The notes beneath the pieces were generated by a model, which worked only from the letters and a program-made list of their open reading frames with translations, ran no database searches and was not told the DNA's origin. A stretch of 35,669 bases of DNA from NCBI GenBank assembly GCA_900316245.1, contig ONCE01000020.1, forward strand, positions 1 through 35,669, read 5' to 3'. Below, in pieces: positions 26,262 through 33,326 of this stretch. The translations under genes and the position numbers were made by a program. Numbering within the stretch: the stretch's first letter is position 1; the number at the start of each line of letters is the position of its first letter. The DNA is from an uncultured Bacteroidales bacterium (lineage in GTDB: Bacteria; Bacteroidota; Bacteroidia; Bacteroidales; UBA932).

Positions 26262-26943
26262 CTAAATAGCGGGCTACTACAGGTTGGAGCCAGCGGTTGA
26301 GAAGAGGGTCCGTCACGTGCATACAGAGGCCGGTGAAGATGGCCTGGATGAGCGTTCCTTCCCGGACCACCATCGTATGGCCGTTGCCGGTAAAGAGGCC
26401 GAAGAAAACCAGTGACAGAATCATAGAAATGACAACCAGGACCACGTCCATAGACATTTTTACAACGGAGAAACGCACCTGGTAACGCTCGGTGATTACG
26501 TTCAGGGTACTGTCGGCCGGGAGGATCCATCCCTGGCCCACCACCTCCAGCCGGATACCTATGGCCGTAAGCAAAACGGACACCAGGCAGAGCAGGATCT
26601 GGACAAAGTAATTGGTGGCCGGAGACTGGATGGAATCAAAGAGCCAGACGGCGGCGTCCACCAGGTAACCGAAGATGAGAATGGGCACGACTTGCATCAG
26701 GTGTTTCCACTTAAAGTCTTTCTTTAAGATGATTGCCTGAATCACTATGAACAGCAAGTTGAAAACGAATGTAAAACTTCCTATTGAAATGGAGGGATAT
26801 TCCAGATTCAGAACGGTGGGAATACACGAAAGGGGAGCGATGCCCAAATTGGATTTTATGGACAGACCCACGCCCAATGCGACCACTATCAGACCCAAGG
26901 TAGAGATGCCGTACCTTACCGATATGCTTTTGCCTTTGCCCAT
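26242..26943 (-). CDS. YczE/YitT-type integral membrane protein
   Basis: A 233-residue protein of the YczE/YyaS/YitT-like group, of unknown transport role. I start it at 26943 (MGKGKSISVRYG); an upstream ATG at 26997 lies before the predicted promoter -7 box. Five membrane segments are visible: GISTLGLIVVALGVGLSIKS, ISIGSFTFVFNLLFIVIQAI, HLMQVVPILIFGYLVDAAVW, FVQILLCLVSVLLTAIGIRL and VVLVVISMILSLVFFGLF. The N-terminal Gly-rich SIKSNLGIAPLSCIP is a family-like feature. The last residues (KEAGV) and the stop codon lie inside the right arm of the structured element, so the original C-terminus may have been replaced. Confidence 0.82.
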   Translation of the reverse strand: MGKGKSISVRYGISTLGLIVVALGVGLSIKSNLGIAPLSCIPTVLNLEYPSISIGSFTFVFNLLFIVIQAIILKKDFKWKHLMQVVPILIFGYLVDAAVWLFDSIQSPATNYFVQILLCLVSVLLTAIGIRLEVVGQGWILPADSTLNVITERYQVRFSVVKMSMDVVLVVISMILSLVFFGLFTGNGHTMVVREGTLIQAIFTGLCMHVTDPLLNRWLQPVVARYLEKEAGV

Positions 26944-26953
26944 AGTTTCAGTG

Positions 26954-26969
26954 TTTGTGTTTACACAAA
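26954..26969. promoter_or_regulatory. 16-bp palindrome at the start of the yczE-like transcript
   Basis: TTTGTGT, TT, ACACAAA is a perfect 7+7 bp inverted repeat. It overlaps the -7 box (26966-26973) and the predicted transcription start near 26960, the usual place for a repressor operator. Confidence 0.5.
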
Positions 26970-26998
26970 AATACGCAATTTTATCCTGAATCTCCAAA
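26966..26998 (-). promoter_or_regulatory. Promoter for the yczE-like gene
   Basis: On the minus strand TTTG (26998-26995), 21 nt, TATTTTTG (26973-26966) matches the Bacteroidota consensus. The leader would be about 17 nt, which supports the ATG at 26943. Confidence 0.7.
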
Positions 26999-27035
26999 CA
27001 CCTGGGGATGAATAGGAATAATCAAGAAAAATGCG

Positions 27036-27043
27036 TAAATTTG
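27036..27043 (+). promoter_or_regulatory. Likely -7 box for the phosphofructokinase gene
   Basis: TAAATTTG matches TAnnTTTG and lies 49 nt before the ATG at 27093. No TTTG is found at the usual spacing upstream, so only the -7 element is supported. Confidence 0.45.
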
Positions 27044-27092
27044 TACGATTTAAGCAACCGGAAAAAGTTACTTTTAAAACTATAAAAATCAA

Positions 27093-28322
27093 ATGAAAGA
27101 TTCCATTATCATCCTCTGTGGTGGCGGCCCGGCTCCGGGTATGAACACCGTCGTTATGTCTGTTGCCAAGACTTTCCTGTCCAACGGTTACCGTGTGATC
27201 GGCCTGCATGGCGGTTACAGCGGCCTTTTCTCCAAGGCTCCCCGCACCGAAGACATCGATTTCTTCAAGGCAGACGCTTATTTCAACCGTGGCGGTTCCT
27301 ACCTGCAGATGAGCCGTTTCAAACCCACCGACAAGGATTTTGAGGAAAACTTCAACCTGAGCCTCTTCCAGGACAACAATATCAAGCTCCTGGTCACCGT
27401 AGGCGGTGACGACACCGCTTCCACGGCCAACCGCATTGCCAAGTTCCTGGAGGCCAAGCAGTATCCCATCCACAACATCCACGTTCCCAAGACCATTGAC
27501 AACGACCTCCCGCTGCCCAACAACACGCCCACCTTCGGCTTCAACAGCGCCAAGGACGAGGGTGCCCACCTGGCCCGCACCGTCTATGAAGACGCCCGCA
27601 CCAGCGGCAACTGGCTCATCATCAGCGCTATGGGTCGCAGCGCCGGTCACCTGGCCCTGGGTATCGGTGAGGCCACTCACTGCCCCATGACCATCATCCC
27701 TGAGATGTTCAACAAGACCACCATCACCCTGGACAAGATTGTGAACCTGGCCCTCTCCGCCATTCTCAAGCGCAACATCCTGGGCATTCCTTACGGCACC
27801 GTAGTAGTGGCCGAGGGCGTATTCCACGACCTGGATCCCCAGGAGATCAAGAACGCCGGCGTGTCCATGACCTACGACGAGCACGGTCACCCCGAACTGG
27901 GCAAGATCTCCAAGGCTGTCCTGTTCAACGACATCCTCGAGAAGAAGTTCAAGGAGATTGGCCTCAAGGTCAAGACCCGTCCCGTGGAGATTGGCTACGA
28001 CGTCCGCTGCCAGGATCCCATCGCTTTTGACCTTACCTACTGCTCCGAGCTGGCTATGGGTGCCTACGAGCTGTTCAAGAAGGGTGAGACCGGCTGCATG
28101 GTCTATGTAGACGCCTTTGGCGAATCCCACCCTCTGTACCTCAAGGACCTCCAGAACGCCGAGGGCAAGATTCCTCCGCGCCGCGTGGCCATCGAAGGCG
28201 GTACCGCCCAGAACTACTTCAACCACATCTGCCACTTCGTAACTCCCGCAGACTACGAAGCCGCCAAGAAGTATGTGGCCAACCCTGAGGCATACGACTT
28301 CAAGAAAATCCTGAACTGGTAA
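27093..28322 (+). CDS. 6-phosphofructokinase with pyrophosphate-type active site
   Basis: Phosphorylates fructose 6-phosphate at C1, the committed step of glycolysis. In 409 residues the family motifs are GGGPAPGMNT (10-19), GGDDT (104-108), PKTIDNDL (132-139) and MGRSAGHLA (180-188). In ATP-using enzymes the second motif is GGDGS/T and the residue before TIDND is Gly; here they are Asp107 and Lys133. That pair is the established marker of pyrophosphate-dependent enzymes, so this is probably diphosphate-fructose-6-phosphate 1-phosphotransferase, which can also run backwards. Codons are strongly biased to C-ending forms, as expected for high expression. The next gene starts 8 nt later. Confidence 0.93.
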   Translation: MKDSIIILCGGGPAPGMNTVVMSVAKTFLSNGYRVIGLHGGYSGLFSKAPRTEDIDFFKADAYFNRGGSYLQMSRFKPTDKDFEENFNLSLFQDNNIKLLVTVGGDDTASTANRIAKFLEAKQYPIHNIHVPKTIDNDLPLPNNTPTFGFNSAKDEGAHLARTVYEDARTSGNWLIISAMGRSAGHLALGIGEATHCPMTIIPEMFNKTTITLDKIVNLALSAILKRNILGIPYGTVVVAEGVFHDLDPQEIKNAGVSMTYDEHGHPELGKISKAVLFNDILEKKFKEIGLKVKTRPVEIGYDVRCQDPIAFDLTYCSELAMGAYELFKKGETGCMVYVDAFGESHPLYLKDLQNAEGKIPPRRVAIEGGTAQNYFNHICHFVTPADYEAAKKYVANPEAYDFKKILNW

Positions 28323-28330
28323 TTGTTACC

Positions 28331-29629
28331 ATGCGCAAAGGACTCAAATATGGGCTGATCCTTCTGGCAACCTGCGCCCTCTTTGCAGGTTGCCGGAGGG
28401 CATCCCTTATTCCGGAAGGGGAACCGCATCCCGGTGAAAGGATTTACACCGGCTGCATTCCCGAGAATCCGGACGAGATTGTGCGCCTTTATATTGATCT
28501 CCCCAACGCACAGGATCCTTCCAACATCCGCAAAGAATTTTGGACCCACAACGCCACCCTGCACATCGATGCCACGGTAGACGGCGTCACGTCCACGGTA
28601 TACAAGTCCGAGGGTGTCAAAATCAAGGGACACGGCAACTCCACCTGGAGGTCCTATCCCAAAAAACCTTATACTGTAAAGCTTCCCGTACAGGCCAACT
28701 TCATCGGCACGGGAAAAACCAAACGGTGGGTGCTGCTGGCCAACTGGATGGACCGCACCTGCATCAGAAACGACGTAGCTTTTGAAGCCGCCCGCCAAAC
28801 CAGCCTTGCCTGGGTCTCTTCCGGAACCTACGTAGAACTGTATCTCAACGGAAATTATAACGGGCTGTACTACCTGTGTGAAAAAGTGCACGCGGAAGGC
28901 TCCAACTTCACCTGCGATTTCCTGTATTCCTACGACATCAGCGACCGTACGGAGCACGATTTTGACACCCAGCACGGTCACTGGAAGAACGCCACCCAGG
29001 AGGGAGGAATCCCCGTAGAACTCAAATTCCCGGACCGGGACAACTACAAGCCCGCGGAATTCGCCCAGATCCTGGACCGGGCAAAAAAGACGCTCTACGG
29101 CGTTGAAGACGTGATTATGAGGGGAGAAACCCCCAGTTCCGTGCTGGATCTGGACTCCATCTGCGACTGGTACCTCATTAACGAAGTCTTCAACAACAGC
29201 GAAGCCAAATTCCCCAAGAGTACGTTCTATTTCTACAAGGACGGGAAACTCTATGCCGGCCCGGTATGGGACTTTGACTACGGCACCTTTACTCCGGACA
29301 ACCACGGTCTCTCGCTCAAGAGTACCCTCTATTACTACCAGATCTGGACCCATCCGGAGTTCAAGAAACATCTGATCCATCGCTGGAACGTCATCAAGCC
29401 CATCTTCCAGGGGATGGATTCTTACATTGACCGGCAGGCCCAGCTCATCCGCAAGGCAGAAGCCCGCAACCACGAGATGTGGCCCTGCTATCCCAACCCC
29501 CTCGCCGAGGGAGCCGACGGCAAAGTAAACGGAGACGAACTCCTTACCTTTGACCAGGCCATTGACCGTATGAAATCTTCGCTGGCCCTGCGCATCGAAG
29601 AAATGGATACGGAACTCAACAGACTATGA
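28331..29629 (+). CDS. CotH-kinase-family lipoprotein
   Basis: A 432-residue predicted lipoprotein: MRKGLKYGLILLATCALFAGC with acylated Cys21. The body matches the CotH kinase family, an atypical protein-kinase fold first known from spore coats but common as secreted proteins in Bacteroidota: GVKIKGHGNSTW (about 93-104), KPYTVKL, the region WVLLANWMDRTCIRND, YNGLYYLCEKVH, DWYLINEVFNNSEAKFPKST (about 278-297) and the metal-binding GPVWDFDYG. The true substrate is not known. It sits 8 nt after the phosphofructokinase gene and overlaps the GH13 gene by ATGA, so it is likely cotranscribed with central carbon genes, which is an odd setting for a surface kinase. Confidence 0.88.
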   Translation: MRKGLKYGLILLATCALFAGCRRASLIPEGEPHPGERIYTGCIPENPDEIVRLYIDLPNAQDPSNIRKEFWTHNATLHIDATVDGVTSTVYKSEGVKIKGHGNSTWRSYPKKPYTVKLPVQANFIGTGKTKRWVLLANWMDRTCIRNDVAFEAARQTSLAWVSSGTYVELYLNGNYNGLYYLCEKVHAEGSNFTCDFLYSYDISDRTEHDFDTQHGHWKNATQEGGIPVELKFPDRDNYKPAEFAQILDRAKKTLYGVEDVIMRGETPSSVLDLDSICDWYLINEVFNNSEAKFPKSTFYFYKDGKLYAGPVWDFDYGTFTPDNHGLSLKSTLYYYQIWTHPEFKKHLIHRWNVIKPIFQGMDSYIDRQAQLIRKAEARNHEMWPCYPNPLAEGADGKVNGDELLTFDQAIDRMKSSLALRIEEMDTELNRL

Positions 29630-31071
29630 AACTAATATACCAAATGCTGCTGCGCCTGTGGGGAAACGGGCGCTTCTCCGGAATTGATGCAGCCACCCTT
29701 GATTACCTCAAGAAAACCCTTGGGGCCGATTGTCTCTGGTGCACCGGCGTCATCCGGCACGCCACTGCCTGCCAGGACCGCGGCTGCACGCCTTCGCATC
29801 CCCAGATAGTGAAGGGGAGTGCGGGTTCCCCCTACGCCATTACAGACTATTACGATGTCAATCCCTACCTGGCCGATAACCCGGACAAGCGGATGGAAGA
29901 ATTCCGTGCGCTGGTGGACCGGGTGCACAAGGCCGGACTCAAACTGCTGATTGACTTTGTTCCCAACCACGTGGCCCGGGACAACGTAAACCTGGGCCAG
30001 AATGACAACAAAAACGTCCACTGGGCCCCTGAGAATGACTTTTTCTACTATCCCGGAGAGCCGCTCAGACTGCCGGTTCCCTGCAAGGGAAAGCCCTTCT
30101 ACGAGAACCCGGCCAAGGCTTCTGGCAATGCTTTTACATCGGCCCCGGACAAGAACGACTGGTACGAAACCGTCAAGATCAACTACTGCGATTTCCACAC
30201 CGGCACCTGGGACAAGATGCGGGACATCGTCCGTTTCTGGGCCTCCCAGGGCGTGGACGGATTCCGCTGCGATATGGTGGAACTGGTGCCCTGGCAGTTT
30301 ATGCAGTGGCTCATTGCCTCCGTCAAGAAAGAGTACCCCCAGATCCTCTTCGTGGCCGAGGTCTACGAAAAGGAGAAATACCGGATGTATGTAGATCAAG
30401 TAGGCTTTGATTTGCTCTATGACAAGTCCGGATTATACGATACGTTACGTGCTGTTACTTGCAGCAACGCTTCCGCTAAGGGAATTACTTATAACTGGCA
30501 GTTCCTGGGAGACCTCCAGCCCCATATGCTCAACTTCCTGGAGAACCACGACGAGCAGAGAGTAGCCTCCGATTTCTTCTGCGGAAGCGCCGCCGGCGGC
30601 TATGCGGCCCTGGCGGTATCGGCCCTGCTCAGCGAAGCTCCTTTCATGCTCTATTTTGGCCAGGAAATGGGGGAGAGAGGGATGCAGGCCGAAGGATTCA
30701 GCGGCCTGGACGGAAGGACGTCCATCTTTGACTGGTGCACCGTTCCGGCCCTGGAGCATCCGGACAAGGACGTGCAGAAGCGTTACCTGGAAGTCTTTCA
30801 ACTGGCCCAGTCACCCGCTTTCCGGGAGGGTAAGACCTTCGATCTGGGCTACTGCCAGGACAACGGCTTCAACCCGGACCGCCACTTTGCCTGGCTCCGC
30901 AGCGACGGCAAGAAAACCTGGCTCCTCGTAAGCAATTTCTCGGGAGAAAAGGCCGATATCACTGTAAGCATCCCGCCGGAAGCCCTGGATTACCTGGGCA
31001 TCAAGGCTGTGCGCACCGTCTATACCCTATCCGTGGAAGGAAAGGATTACAAAATACAGGAAGTCAATTAG
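29626..31071 (+). CDS. Cytoplasmic alpha-amylase-family enzyme (GH13)
   Basis: A 481-residue GH13 enzyme acting on alpha-glucosidic bonds, with no signal peptide, so probably cytosolic. Visible family regions: DFVPNHV (110-116), GVDGFRCDMVE with nucleophile Asp216, FVAEVYE with acid/base Glu245 and FLENHDEQR with Asp309. A small C-terminal beta domain follows (about 395-481, with WLLVSNFSGEKADITVSIPP). The specific substrate cannot be told; intracellular breakdown of maltodextrin or glycogen would fit next to a phosphofructokinase gene. The start overlaps the CotH gene (ATGA) and the stop overlaps that of the RNA methyltransferase on the other strand by 4 nt. Confidence 0.92.
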   Translation: MKLIYQMLLRLWGNGRFSGIDAATLDYLKKTLGADCLWCTGVIRHATACQDRGCTPSHPQIVKGSAGSPYAITDYYDVNPYLADNPDKRMEEFRALVDRVHKAGLKLLIDFVPNHVARDNVNLGQNDNKNVHWAPENDFFYYPGEPLRLPVPCKGKPFYENPAKASGNAFTSAPDKNDWYETVKINYCDFHTGTWDKMRDIVRFWASQGVDGFRCDMVELVPWQFMQWLIASVKKEYPQILFVAEVYEKEKYRMYVDQVGFDLLYDKSGLYDTLRAVTCSNASAKGITYNWQFLGDLQPHMLNFLENHDEQRVASDFFCGSAAGGYAALAVSALLSEAPFMLYFGQEMGERGMQAEGFSGLDGRTSIFDWCTVPALEHPDKDVQKRYLEVFQLAQSPAFREGKTFDLGYCQDNGFNPDRHFAWLRSDGKKTWLLVSNFSGEKADITVSIPPEALDYLGIKAVRTVYTLSVEGKDYKIQEVN

Positions 31072-31799
31072 AGGGTTCTGCGGCGAAATTCGGCTACCGT
31101 AATGGCCGTAGCCACCGCCGCATTGAGAGACTCCGAACCGGCGTCATCGGCCGGATAGGGAGGAATATACAGACGGTCCGTCACACAGGCGGCCGTCTGT
31201 TTTGATATGCCGTTGGCCTCGTTGCCAATGACAATCACGGAAGGGGCCTCGGAGCCGTTGGAAAGCTCTTTCTGATAGAAATTCTCTCCGTCCAGGAAGG
31301 TTCCGTACACCTGGCCGCCCAGGGCCGATGCCCGTGAGCAGAGGGCCGGAATATCCGCATAATGGAACCGAACCCGGAAAATGGCGCCCATAGTGGCCTG
31401 GACCACCTTGGGATTGAAAACGTCCACGGTATCCGGAGAAGCGTACACAGCATCCAGGCCGAACCAATCCGCAATGCGGAGGATGGTGCCCAGGTTACCG
31501 GGATCCCGGATGCCGTCCAAGGCCAGGAAAAGGCCTTTGGAAGGGAGTTCCGCCTTACTCAGATCTTCCGGGATATGAACGGTTGCCAGGGCCGGAGAAG
31601 GGGAAGAGAGGCCGCTCATACGGGCCATAGCCGATTCTCCTATCTGGTCCCTGTAATAGACCTCCTTGACGCGGAAAGAAGAGTGCAGGGCTTCCGCAAC
31701 CAGTTTCTCGCCCTCTACCACAAACAGCCCTTCCTGTTCCCGGAATTTCTTCTGGGACAGTGACTTGACAAACTTTATTTCCGCGGCGGTCAGTGTCAT
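31068..31799 (-). CDS. SpoU/TrmH-family RNA 2'-O-methyltransferase
   Basis: A 243-residue SPOUT methyltransferase that uses S-adenosylmethionine to methylate a ribose in rRNA or tRNA. The N-terminal substrate-binding part (about 5-85, with KKFREQEGLFVVEGEKLVAE) is followed by the knotted catalytic domain with motif 1 GIRDPGNLGTILRIAD, motif 2 VIVIGNEANGIS and motif 3 ESLNAAVATAI. The exact nucleotide target is not set by sequence. It lies downstream of the decarboxylase gene, with 64 nt holding a GC-rich hairpin and no promoter match, so it is probably read from the same transcript. Confidence 0.92.
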   Translation of the reverse strand: MTLTAAEIKFVKSLSQKKFREQEGLFVVEGEKLVAEALHSSFRVKEVYYRDQIGESAMARMSGLSSPSPALATVHIPEDLSKAELPSKGLFLALDGIRDPGNLGTILRIADWFGLDAVYASPDTVDVFNPKVVQATMGAIFRVRFHYADIPALCSRASALGGQVYGTFLDGENFYQKELSNGSEAPSVIVIGNEANGISKQTAACVTDRLYIPPYPADDAGSESLNAAVATAITVAEFRRRTL

Positions 31800-31863
31800 C
31801 TCTTCAATTGGCTAAAGCAAAGGAGCGAAGCGACCCAGGGGGTCTGGGGGATTAGGCCCCCAG
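31800..31863 (-). repeat. GC-rich hairpin region after the decarboxylase gene
   Basis: CTGGGGG (31844-31850), loop ATTAGG, CCCCCAG (31857-31863) form a 7-bp stem starting right at the decarboxylase stop codon. CCCAG (31834-31838) gives an alternative pairing with the CTGGG inside the left arm. GAGCGAAGCG at 31823-31832 is shared with the other repeats in this window. No T-run follows, so it is not a typical intrinsic terminator. Confidence 0.6.
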
Positions 31864-33267
31864 TTACAAAGTATATCCGAGCAGTTTCAGCATACTTGCT
31901 GAAGACTGTTCCTCGGAGAAGACGGAGGTGATGAGATTACCTTCCTTGTCCCGGTCAATGAGGATGTGACGGGGAGAAGGCATCAGGCAATGCTTGATGC
32001 CGCCAAAGCCGGAAAGGGCCTCCTGGTACGCGCCGGTATGGAAAAAGCCGATGTAAAGGTTTTCCCGCCGGCTGCGGATGGTGGGCAGGAAGATGGCGTT
32101 GGCGTGATAGTCTGCGTTGTAGAAATCCTGGCTGTCGCAGGTGAGACCGCCCAGGAACACACGCTGGTACTCGTCGTTCCACTTGTTGATGGGCAGCAGG
32201 ATGAAGCGCTGGTTCAGGCCCCAAGTATCGGGCAGGCAGGTCATAAAGCTGTTGTCAATCATATACCACTTCTCGCGGTCGTTCTGCTGCTTGATATCCA
32301 GGATTTTGAAGATGGTGGCGCCGCTTTCTCCCACGGTGAAGGAGCCGAATTCCGTAAAGATGTCCGGTTCTTCCACGCCGTTGGCGTTGCAGGTGACCTT
32401 GATCTGGTTGATGATTTCCTCTACCATATATTCGTAGTCGAAATCCTGGGCCAGGGAGGTCTTGTTGGGCAGGCCGCCGCCGATATTGAGGCTGTCCAGC
32501 TCGGGGCAGATGGCCTTGAGCTCGCAGTATACCTTGACGCACTTGGACAGTTCGTTCCAATAGTAGGCGGTATCCCGGATGCCGGTATTGATGAAGAAAT
32601 GCAGCATCTTGAGGTGGAAGTTGGGATACTTGGCCACCGTGTCCTTGTAGAACTTGAGGATATCCGAGTAGCGGATACCCAGGCGGGAGGTATAGAAATC
32701 GAAGTTGGGCTCTTCTTCCGATGCAATGCGGATGCCCATCATGGTATCCTCTTCAATGAGGTCTGCCAGGTCTTCGAACTCGTTCTTGTTGTCCAGGACG
32801 GGAATGATGTTCTGCCAGCCGCTCTTGCGCATTTTGGCAATGTTCTGGATGTACTGGGGGCGCTTGAAGCCGTTGCAGATGATATAGAGTTCCTCCTTCT
32901 TCACGGAACCGTCCTTGGCCAGGGCCTCGATGAGGTCCAGGTCATAGGCCGAAGAGGTCTCCAGATGGATGTCGTTCTTGAGGGCTTCGTGCACCACGAA
33001 GGCGAACTGCGAACTCTTTGTGCAGTAGCTGTAGTGGTACTCTCCCTGATAATCGGCCTTGGCCATAGCCACCTTGAAAAGGCGTTTGGCCCGCTGAATT
33101 TGAGATGAAATCTTGGGCAAATAGGTGATTTTCAGCGGGGTTCCATACTTTTCGATGATGTCCATCAGGTCAATGTCATTGAACAGCAGGTTGCCGTCCA
33201 TAACCATAAACTCGTCCTGAGGAAAGTCGAAGGTCTGGTCAATGAGGTCGATGTACTTGTTTTTCAT
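31864..33267 (-). CDS. Fold-III PLP decarboxylase, short arginine-decarboxylase-like form
   Basis: A 467-residue PLP enzyme of the alanine-racemase fold. PLP-binding Lys84 lies in YCTKSS; other parts are FYTSRLGIRYSD, HFFINTGIRDT, LNIGGGLPNK, FTEFGSFTVGESG and, near the C-terminus, GGLTCDSQDFYNADY and FFHTGAYQEALSGFGG. The closest match I know is the short arginine-decarboxylase-like protein of flavobacteria and relatives (about 460 residues), distinct from the 630-residue SpeA. It would feed polyamine synthesis as agmatine. Diaminopimelate or carboxynorspermidine decarboxylases share the fold but have different lengths and motifs, so the substrate is a moderate-confidence call. A -7 box at 33293-33300 precedes it. 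Confidence 0.78.
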   Translation of the reverse strand: MKNKYIDLIDQTFDFPQDEFMVMDGNLLFNDIDLMDIIEKYGTPLKITYLPKISSQIQRAKRLFKVAMAKADYQGEYHYSYCTKSSQFAFVVHEALKNDIHLETSSAYDLDLIEALAKDGSVKKEELYIICNGFKRPQYIQNIAKMRKSGWQNIIPVLDNKNEFEDLADLIEEDTMMGIRIASEEEPNFDFYTSRLGIRYSDILKFYKDTVAKYPNFHLKMLHFFINTGIRDTAYYWNELSKCVKVYCELKAICPELDSLNIGGGLPNKTSLAQDFDYEYMVEEIINQIKVTCNANGVEEPDIFTEFGSFTVGESGATIFKILDIKQQNDREKWYMIDNSFMTCLPDTWGLNQRFILLPINKWNDEYQRVFLGGLTCDSQDFYNADYHANAIFLPTIRSRRENLYIGFFHTGAYQEALSGFGGIKHCLMPSPRHILIDRDKEGNLITSVFSEEQSSASMLKLLGYTL

Positions 33268-33292
33268 CCTTTAAATCTATGTATTGAGATTG

Positions 33293-33300
33293 CAAAGGTA
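33293..33300 (-). promoter_or_regulatory. -7 box for the decarboxylase gene
   Basis: On the minus strand, TACCTTTG matches TAnnTTTG, 26 nt before the ATG at 33267. No proper -33 TTTG is seen. It lies where the -33 region of the divergent tamL promoter would be, so the two may compete. Confidence 0.5.
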
Positions 33301-33313
33301 ACCAAAAAAGTGT

Positions 33314-33321
33314 TACATTTG
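33314..33321 (+). promoter_or_regulatory. -7 box for tamL, almost touching the start codon
   Basis: TACATTTG matches TAnnTTTG, with an imperfect ATTG 21 nt upstream. It ends 5 nt before the ATG at 33327, so a transcript started here would have no leader or nearly none. Confidence 0.5.
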
Positions 33322-33326
33322 TAAGA

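Noticed and set aside
26944-26997. Start of the yczE-like gene at 26997
   Set aside because: The consensus promoter -7 box at 26966-26973 lies downstream of that ATG, so it would not be transcribed from this promoter; the hydrophobic family start follows the ATG at 26943.
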